Below are positions 58,901 to 64,000 of a stretch of DNA of 64,000 bases, one piece after another; the stretch's first letter is position 1, and every line of letters begins with the position of its first letter. Location: NCBI RefSeq assembly GCF_003143935.1, contig NZ_QFRX01000001.1, positions 3,244,637 through 3,308,636 of the forward strand, written 5' to 3'. Origin of the DNA: Streptomyces sp. Act143. Its GTDB lineage: Bacteria > Actinomycetota > Actinomycetes > Streptomycetales > Streptomycetaceae. The position numbers were made by a program, and so were the translations under genes. The notes below the pieces were generated by a model that saw only the letters and a program-made list of their open reading frames with translations, did no database searches and was not told where the DNA came from.

Positions 58901-58916
58901 CACGAGTTAAGGTCGA
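58901..58916 (+). promoter_or_regulatory. CACGAGTTAAGGTCGAA element upstream of the ECF sigma gene
   Basis: Matches the element at 52241-52257. It overlaps a GCCACGA / TCGTGGC inverted repeat whose arms are at 58899-58905 and 58926-58932. The ATG at 58946 follows 30 bp later, so this could be the promoter of the sigma gene. Confidence 0.45.
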
Positions 58917-58945
58917 AGACACGTGTCGTGGCCGGGAGGACAGGT

Positions 58946-59917
58946 ATGAACGCGATACCGGGAGACGCCGGCCCGCCGCAGGACGCGGCTCTGACCCTTG
59001 CGGCGCAGTCGGGCGACGTGTCCGCGCTGGCTCTCCTGCTGGAGCGGCACCGGCCCGGCATGCGGGCGGTGGCGCTCAGTCTGCTGGGGCCGGGCCCGGA
59101 CGTGGACGACGTCATGCAGGAGGCGGCGCTGGTGGCGCTGCGCCGGATCGTGGACGTGCGTGACCCGGAGGCTGTGGGGCCCTGGCTGCGCATGGTCGTA
59201 CGCAACTGCTGCCGCACGCTGCTGCGGGACGCTCGGCGGGTCGAGCCCATGGAGACGCTCCCCCTGCCCTCTTCCGGCGCCACGCCCGAACAGGTCCTGC
59301 AGAGCCATGCGCTGCGGGACTGGGTCTGGGAAGCGGTGGAGGCGTTGTCGCCGACCCTGCGGCTGCCGCTCATCCTGCGGTACTTCTCCACCGGAGTCAC
59401 CTCCTACCAGCAGATCGCCGAGGCCTGCGCCGTTCCGGTGAGCACGGTGCGCAGCCGACTGAACCAGGCACGCACCGCCCTGGCCCAGGCCCTCACCGCC
59501 ACCGCCGCCTCGGCTCACGACGACGCCTCACGTCGTACCGAAGCCAGCTGGCAGGAGGCACGCGAGACACTGGCGGCCGCCGAGCGCGGCGACTTCGACA
59601 AGGTGGTCAAGGACCGCTACTCCCCCGAGGTCGCACTGCTGGCCGGCGGGCAACGGCTCGGCGGCGCCGACCTGCTGCTGGCGGGCATGGACGGGGATCT
59701 CTCGGCGGGGGTGCGCCAGCGCCCGCTGCACGTGGTGGCCGGACGGTCGCTGGTCGTGTGGGAGATGGAGCTGGTCAGCCCGCCCGACGACCCTGAGCAC
59801 TGCCCGCCCGGTGTCGCCTGGATCATGTCGCTCGACGGCGGCCGCTTCGACCGGGTCTCCCTGTACCACGCGGCACGCCCACAGCCGACGCCTGTGCAGG
59901 CGCCTACAGCGGCCTGA
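58946..59917 (+). CDS. ECF-type RNA polymerase sigma factor with a C-terminal SnoaL-like extension
   Basis: A 323-aa sigma-70-family protein. Sigma region 2 is ALLLERHRPGMRAVALSLLG / DVDDVMQEAALVALRR, with DVRDPEAVGPWLRMVVRNCC in 2.4. Region 4 is ALSPTLRLPLILRYFSTGVTSYQQIAEACAVPVSTVRSRLNQAR. The last ~130 residues (AAAERGDFDKVVKDRYSPEV; GVAWIMSLDGGRFDRVSLYHA) resemble a SnoaL-like domain, as in ECF groups regulated without an anti-sigma factor. ATG 58946 has GGGAGGACAGGT upstream. Target promoters are unknown. Confidence 0.9.
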   Translation: MNAIPGDAGPPQDAALTLAAQSGDVSALALLLERHRPGMRAVALSLLGPGPDVDDVMQEAALVALRRIVDVRDPEAVGPWLRMVVRNCCRTLLRDARRVEPMETLPLPSSGATPEQVLQSHALRDWVWEAVEALSPTLRLPLILRYFSTGVTSYQQIAEACAVPVSTVRSRLNQARTALAQALTATAASAHDDASRRTEASWQEARETLAAAERGDFDKVVKDRYSPEVALLAGGQRLGGADLLLAGMDGDLSAGVRQRPLHVVAGRSLVVWEMELVSPPDDPEHCPPGVAWIMSLDGGRFDRVSLYHAARPQPTPVQAPTAA

Positions 59918-60028
59918 TGACCGGCCCCCATCGAGCGTGATCCAGATCACACCATGGCGGTAAAACTTCTCCGGTTCCGGGGCGTCTTGTCGGTGTCACT
60001 GACCCTCGCGGACCTGACGGAGATCTTT

Positions 60029-60931
60029 ATGACCACGCCCCCCACCCACACCGACCCCCTCTCCCCCGGTGTTCACTCCTATCAGACAGGCGGAATCACC
60101 CAGCGCTATCACGTGCACGGCCGCGGGCCGGTGTGCGTGGCGCATCCCGGTGGCCCCGGCATCTTCTGGGAGTACCTGCGCATGCCGGCCCTCGAAGAGC
60201 ACCTGACGATGGTCTACGTCGAACCCGTGGGCACGTCCGAGGACAGCCGGCTGCCCTCGCACCCCCACGGCTACACCCGCGAGCGCTACAGCCGCTTCCT
60301 CCAGGTGCTGATCAACCGGCTGGGCGTGCGCAAGGTGCACCTGCTGGGGCACTCGCACGGCGCCTTCGTCGCCGCTTACCACGCCCTGCACCACCCCGAG
60401 CAGGTGGCGGGCGTCGTGCTGTACGAGGGGGCCCCCGTCACCGGACCCGAACACGGCGCCGAGGCGAACCGCATGGTGGAGGCGTTCATCGCCAAGCACG
60501 CGGGCCATCCCGGCCTCCCCGATGTCCTGGCCGCGTTCGGTGCCATGGGCAGCATCTCCAGCGATGAGCAGACCCTGGCGGTCGCACGGGGTGTACTGCC
60601 TTCGTACTTCGCCGACTACTGGGGCAACGAAGAACAGTTGGCCCCGTTCCGGGACGCGGTCCGGGCCACCTACATCTCAGGCCTGGACGAGCACCTCGCC
60701 CCCGACGTCATCGACGACCGCGCCGCGCTCAAGGAGCTGGAACCGCCCGCGCTCGTGATCGTGGGCCGTCACGATGTGATCTGCGGGCCGCGCTGGGGCT
60801 ATGAACTGGACGAGCTGATCCCCGACTCACAACTGCTGGTGTTGGAGAACAGCGGACACATGGGGCACGTCGAGGAGCCCGAGACGTTCGCGGCGGCTGT
60901 CCGGGACTTCGTCCTGCGGGACACGGCGTAG
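60029..60931 (+). CDS. Alpha/beta hydrolase (proline iminopeptidase-like)
   Basis: A 300-aa hydrolase. The oxyanion region is VAHPGGPGIFWEYLRMPAL (HPGGPG, the proline iminopeptidase style), nucleophile LLGHSHGAFVAAY, acid VGRHDVICGP and His SGHMGHVEEPE. Start ATG 60029 with GGAG upstream. It is followed by a strong terminator. It lies downstream of the ECF sigma gene by about 110 bp and may be a target or co-transcribed. Confidence 0.9.
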   Translation: MTTPPTHTDPLSPGVHSYQTGGITQRYHVHGRGPVCVAHPGGPGIFWEYLRMPALEEHLTMVYVEPVGTSEDSRLPSHPHGYTRERYSRFLQVLINRLGVRKVHLLGHSHGAFVAAYHALHHPEQVAGVVLYEGAPVTGPEHGAEANRMVEAFIAKHAGHPGLPDVLAAFGAMGSISSDEQTLAVARGVLPSYFADYWGNEEQLAPFRDAVRATYISGLDEHLAPDVIDDRAALKELEPPALVIVGRHDVICGPRWGYELDELIPDSQLLVLENSGHMGHVEEPETFAAAVRDFVLRDTA

Positions 60932-60940
60932 GCAGCGCCA

Positions 60941-60983
60941 GGTTCACGTGCGTCGGCTGTGTCAGGGTCGACGCACGTGAACC
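60941..60983 (+). terminator. Strong terminator after the hydrolase
   Basis: A 15-bp perfect stem GGTTCACGTGCGTCG / CGACGCACGTGAACC with a 13-nt loop, 9 bp past the stop. It also separates the plus-strand unit from the convergent replication module. Confidence 0.9.
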
Positions 60984-61090
60984 CGGTACGGGCGGCGGTG
61001 CGTCGTAGTAGAGGGGACTTGTCTGCACGCTCCGGATGCCACCGCCTGTGAGCCTGTGCGTGCTTGCTCCGGAAGTCGACGGTGAAGCAG

Positions 61091-61471
61091 TCAGGGCGCC
61101 GACGCCACGGCGACCGAGCCGGACTGCGAGCGGGGAGTCTTGGCGCCCGGCTTCTTCGGCTCGATGGTGCGCGGGTCGACGGCCTCGCCCGGCGCACCCT
61201 CGCGGTAGAGACCGTCGGGCAGGCTGTCACGGTCGTGGGGCAGCAGGAAGAAGACCCGCCGCTTGTACAGGCCACTGTCGGGGTCCGGGGAGGCATCCTC
61301 GTCCAGCAGCGCGTAACCCACCATCCTGCCGTCGCGCGCGTACGGCGGCTTGGTGTTGCGCCTCCTGGTCTTGTCCAGCGCCTGACGGACGTAGTCGAGC
61401 CGTTCGAGGTTCTCCAGCCACACCACCTCGGCCTCGTGGATGAGGTCGCTCTCGGTCAACAGCGAACTCAT
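61091..61471 (-). CDS. DUF6009-like protein (second replication module)
   Basis: A 126-aa paralogue of the protein at 36782-37171 (shared VVWLENLERLDYVRQALDK, DGRMVGYALL, RRVFFLLPHDRDSLPDGLY and AVDPRTIEPK blocks). ATG 61471 has GGAGGGG upstream; a longer frame to 61630 is not needed. Unlike the first module, there is a ~200-bp gap to the helicase gene, so the operon overlap has been lost. Confidence 0.75.
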   Translation of the reverse strand: MSSLLTESDLIHEAEVVWLENLERLDYVRQALDKTRRRNTKPPYARDGRMVGYALLDEDASPDPDSGLYKRRVFFLLPHDRDSLPDGLYREGAPGEAVDPRTIEPKKPGAKTPRSQSGSVAVASAP

Positions 61472-61673
61472 GGCTGCAGCCCCTCCTTCGTCGGCATGCT
61501 CCCCCGCCATGGAGGCATGTCCGGGCATCGATCCGTCCCGCTCCGGCCCGCTCGCCGCAAAGTGACGGGCCGCTCTGTGAGGACCACCGCGTGCGGGGCC
61601 GGGCCACCATCGTAGAGCGCACCGGGACACCGGTGTAGGGCACGTCGGGTGGACGGCTGCCCGACGCCAGCCT

Positions 61674-63260
61674 TCATGCCTGCTCCAGCAGGCCGATACC
61701 GGGGTAATACTTACGGCCGTTCGACTTGATCATGTCGTTCGGTGAGGCCACTCCCACTTCCTGACGGACGCGGTTCGCGAACGCCCTCGGAGTCGCCGGC
61801 CGGATGCCCTCGCCTGCGTTGCACCACGAGCTGTACTCCGCGTAGAGCAGCCCCTGTTCGACCCGCAGGTCCTTGCCGGGATCGCAGTCCCGGGTGCAGC
61901 ACTCGGCGAGGAAGCGGCCGATGTGATCCTCGGTGGTGGCGTAGGCCGTGGTGGCGATACGGACCCGGTCGGGGCCCTCCAGCGGGTCTCTGGTGCGCAG
62001 ATACCGTTGCGCGCCCTGGATCAGCCAGTGCAGGATCCCTGGGCCCTCGTCCCGTACGAGTTCGAAGGCGAGGTTGTCGATCCTGCGGTGCGCCGGAACT
62101 GTGCGCGTGAAGGGCAGCAGGCGGATGCGGCGCCAGAACGCGAAGCCGCCGGTGGAGACCTCCGGGCGGTGGTTGCCCAGCAGCCACAGGTGATGCGTGG
62201 GGGTGAACGAGAAGTAGTCCTGCCGCATGCGGCGGGCCTTGATCTTGTCGCCACCCGTCAGCAGCCGGACCCGGGCCTCGTCGAATTTATCGTTGGGCTT
62301 CAGCTCGCTGCACACCACCAGGCGGCGCCCGTGCAGTTCGGTCAGCTCGGTGGAGTGCTCCGAGAAAGCACCGCGGTCCATCAAGAAGCCCGGCGGGGCC
62401 GCGTCAGCGTAGTCGCCGAGGATCTGGATCATGATGTCGAGCAGCACGGACTTGCCGTTCTTGCCCTCACCATGGAGAAAGGGCAGCACCTGGGCGCCCA
62501 CGTCGCCCGTGATCGAGTACCCGAGCAGCAGGTGCAGGAAGTCGATCATCTCCTGGCCCTCGTCGTCGTCCCCGAAGGTGTCGGCGAGGAAGCGGTGCCA
62601 GCGAGGGGTGTCCATGTCCTGCGGGGCGACGCTGGTGGCACGGGAGTGGAAGTCGCGAGTGGGATCGGCCTTGCGCAGTTGTCCGTTGTTCAGGTCCACC
62701 ACGCCCTCAGGCGTGCACAGGGCATAAGGGTCGCCGTCGAGCCGGTCAGGGTCGACGGAGATGTCCGGGGACGCCTTCGCCTGCGTCAGAAGGGCTTTGA
62801 GGCCGGTGGTCGACAGGGTGCGCCGCTTGTGCTGGGCGAGTTCGCGGTCGCTGAAGACACCGCGCGGATCGTTGAGCGGCATGTCCTCAGCCATCTCCCC
62901 CGCGGCCCACAGTGCGGCCTTCTCCCCTCCCCCGCGCTTCCACCGGTAGCCGTCCCAGGAGAACCAGCCCAGACCCTCGACGTGGCGGAACTGGTCACGG
63001 TGCAGCTGGACGAAGAGCCGTGCGTTACCCCGGTCGGAGAGCGAGGGAGGCAGCACGGTGGGAACGCTGAGGCCGGCGCCGGGAGCGACGACTTGGGGCA
63101 CCGGAGCCGCCTGCGGGACCGTGGCGACCGAGGAACCGGTGAAGCCCTGCGCCGGGAGCCGGGCAGCGCCGGGAGCCATGTCCGCCGACTGAAGGTCGAG
63201 CATCTGCTGAGCGGCAGCCTGCGGATCAAAACGCGGGGAGCCTTCGGCACTGCTGCTCAT
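61674..63260 (-). CDS. D5-type superfamily 3 helicase/primase C-terminal protein (second module)
   Basis: A 528-aa paralogue of the protein at 37168-38673. The N-terminus is ~27 residues longer with a Pro/Ala/Val linker. D5_N blocks (LSDRGNARLFVQLHRD; FSWDGYRW; DPYALCTPEGVVDLNNG), Walker A (HGEGKNGKS), RRLVVCSELKPND and LWLLGNHRPEV are all present, so it appears intact. It overlaps the Prim-Pol stop by 4 bp. Confidence 0.92.
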   Translation of the reverse strand: MSSSAEGSPRFDPQAAAQQMLDLQSADMAPGAARLPAQGFTGSSVATVPQAAPVPQVVAPGAGLSVPTVLPPSLSDRGNARLFVQLHRDQFRHVEGLGWFSWDGYRWKRGGGEKAALWAAGEMAEDMPLNDPRGVFSDRELAQHKRRTLSTTGLKALLTQAKASPDISVDPDRLDGDPYALCTPEGVVDLNNGQLRKADPTRDFHSRATSVAPQDMDTPRWHRFLADTFGDDDEGQEMIDFLHLLLGYSITGDVGAQVLPFLHGEGKNGKSVLLDIMIQILGDYADAAPPGFLMDRGAFSEHSTELTELHGRRLVVCSELKPNDKFDEARVRLLTGGDKIKARRMRQDYFSFTPTHHLWLLGNHRPEVSTGGFAFWRRIRLLPFTRTVPAHRRIDNLAFELVRDEGPGILHWLIQGAQRYLRTRDPLEGPDRVRIATTAYATTEDHIGRFLAECCTRDCDPGKDLRVEQGLLYAEYSSWCNAGEGIRPATPRAFANRVRQEVGVASPNDMIKSNGRKYYPGIGLLEQA

Positions 63261-64000
63261 GGACGTCCTTTGAGGTGAAGAGGGCGGACGGACCCTACGG
63301 CAAGGGCGTCGTCAACGATCTTTTCATTCCTGGACTGCTGCCAAGGGCGGGCATAGTGAGCGACACGGACAAGTCGGTCGCGAATGGCGGCGTGCTCCAG
63401 ATGGCCCGCACCGACCAGCCCACCGGCTGTGTAAGCGGCCCTGTTGAGCTTTTCGGAGAAGCCCGTGCCCTCCGCAGCGGCAGCACACTCCGCGACCTGA
63501 GCGATCAGGGGGTCGATGACCTGATGAGCGGACCCTGTTCGCTTCGGGCCGTTCCTGACCGGGGGTGCTGCCGCGGGAGACAGGGCAGGTGCCGAGTGCT
63601 CGAAGCCTGCGGGCTTTGCAGCCCTAGGCTCGATGACATGTCCTGTGCGGCGCAGCTCGCTCTGTAGCCACCGCGGTATTACGGCCGGATACCGGGCGGC
63701 CCCTTCGGCACGGTAGACACCCTGGGGCGTACGGGTGCCCGGGGCCACGATGTAGCCCCCCTCGGCACGGACATCGACCTGCCAGGCGAGCGCCGTGTTG
63801 CGTCCGGAACCGGTCGAACAGCGGTAGCGGGTAGCGGCGTCGGGAGTTCGGTACCAGACATGCAGGCCGCCGGACGGGGTGCGGACCCTCAGCGTGTCCT
63901 CGTCCTGGGCAGGATTCTTCTCCCCGCGATAGGCCGCCAGAAGTGCCAACGTGTCGAAGCCCGAGGCGAGTCCTGTGAGCTCGACCTGCTCAGGAATCGA
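63257..64000 (-). CDS. Bifunctional DNA primase/polymerase (second module, partial at window end)
   Basis: The C-terminal ~247 residues of a Prim-Pol paralogous to 38670-39767; the 5' part lies beyond the window. SGGLHVWYRTPDA (the sGGxHxW box), AEGGYIVAPGTRTPQGVY and FSEKLNRAAYTAGGLV align with the first copy. The N-terminal metal-binding aspartates are outside the window. The order Prim-Pol, D5, DUF6009 is the same as in the first module. Confidence 0.9.
   Translation of the reverse strand, partial: SIPEQVELTGLASGFDTLALLAAYRGEKNPAQDEDTLRVRTPSGGLHVWYRTPDAATRYRCSTGSGRNTALAWQVDVRAEGGYIVAPGTRTPQGVYRAEGAARYPAVIPRWLQSELRRTGHVIEPRAAKPAGFEHSAPALSPAAAPPVRNGPKRTGSAHQVIDPLIAQVAECAAAAEGTGFSEKLNRAAYTAGGLVGAGHLEHAAIRDRLVRVAHYARPWQQSRNEKIVDDALAVGSVRPLHLKGRP

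Overview
The window is high-GC actinobacterial DNA, almost certainly a Streptomyces chromosome. The evidence is GC-saturated codon use, two complete conservons (cvnABCD), SsgA-like proteins, a Wbl protein, SARP regulators, a gamma-butyrolactone-type receptor and at least one in-frame TTA codon in a biosynthetic gene. All identifications come from reading the sequence and from memory of the families; no database search was run.

1-16 kb is core-like. It holds a minus-strand tRNA cluster (Gln, Glu, Glu, Gln), a HAD phosphatase, gltX overlapping a fumarylacetoacetase-family gene, a 61-aa protein with a duplicated NPRRT motif, two tandem conservons and an acyl-CoA carboxylase epsilon subunit (accE). 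The carboxyltransferase gene expected beside accE is broken: its 5' half is gone and the first 19 codons of metK are joined to it out of frame (junction about 16,887).

17-33 kb is a hormone-controlled accessory region. Genes in order are a degenerate NRPS-like E-C-truncated TE protein, a didomain aromatase/cyclase, a type II thioesterase without its serine, two SARPs, a TetR regulator, a complete second carboxyltransferase (accB2) with its own epsilon subunit, a P450, a butyrolactone-type receptor and an acyl-CoA oxidase. The P450-receptor-oxidase trio has the layout of the avenolide (butenolide hormone) locus of S. avermitilis. ARE-like palindromes lie before the receptor, before the oxidase and before accB2, so hormone signalling probably controls malonyl-CoA supply and the SARP genes. 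No minimal PKS genes are present, so the biosynthetic part looks like a remnant or a set of accessory genes.

33-36.8 kb holds a LysR regulator divergent from an MFS exporter, and a MarR/GbsR-type regulator with an extra N-terminal HTH.

36.8-41.2 kb is a plasmid-like replication module. Three overlapping minus-strand genes (primase-polymerase, D5-type helicase, DUF6009-like protein) face a gene for a possible Tpg-like terminal-protein relative, across 0.8 kb packed with AGCGACTGA-type iterons and a roughly 95-bp imperfect inverted repeat. A second copy of the three-gene module begins at 61.1 kb and runs off the right end.

41.2-61 kb, between the two modules, is a stress and differentiation set: PAS histidine kinase, FtsH, SPW-repeat and HdeD-like membrane proteins, a PrsW-type protease, an NADH dehydrogenase-like protein fused to a SnoaL-like tail, WhiB-like protein, two SsgA-like proteins, a large LuxR (LAL) regulator, isochorismatase-like protein, response regulator, a 5'-truncated luxR, M28 peptidase, a small thioesterase, a secreted transglycosylase-like protein, an ECF sigma factor and two alpha/beta hydrolases. 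Such sets are common on Streptomyces chromosome arms and linear plasmids. Together with the two replication modules this suggests that much of 17-64 kb was acquired or rearranged by recombination with plasmid-like DNA.
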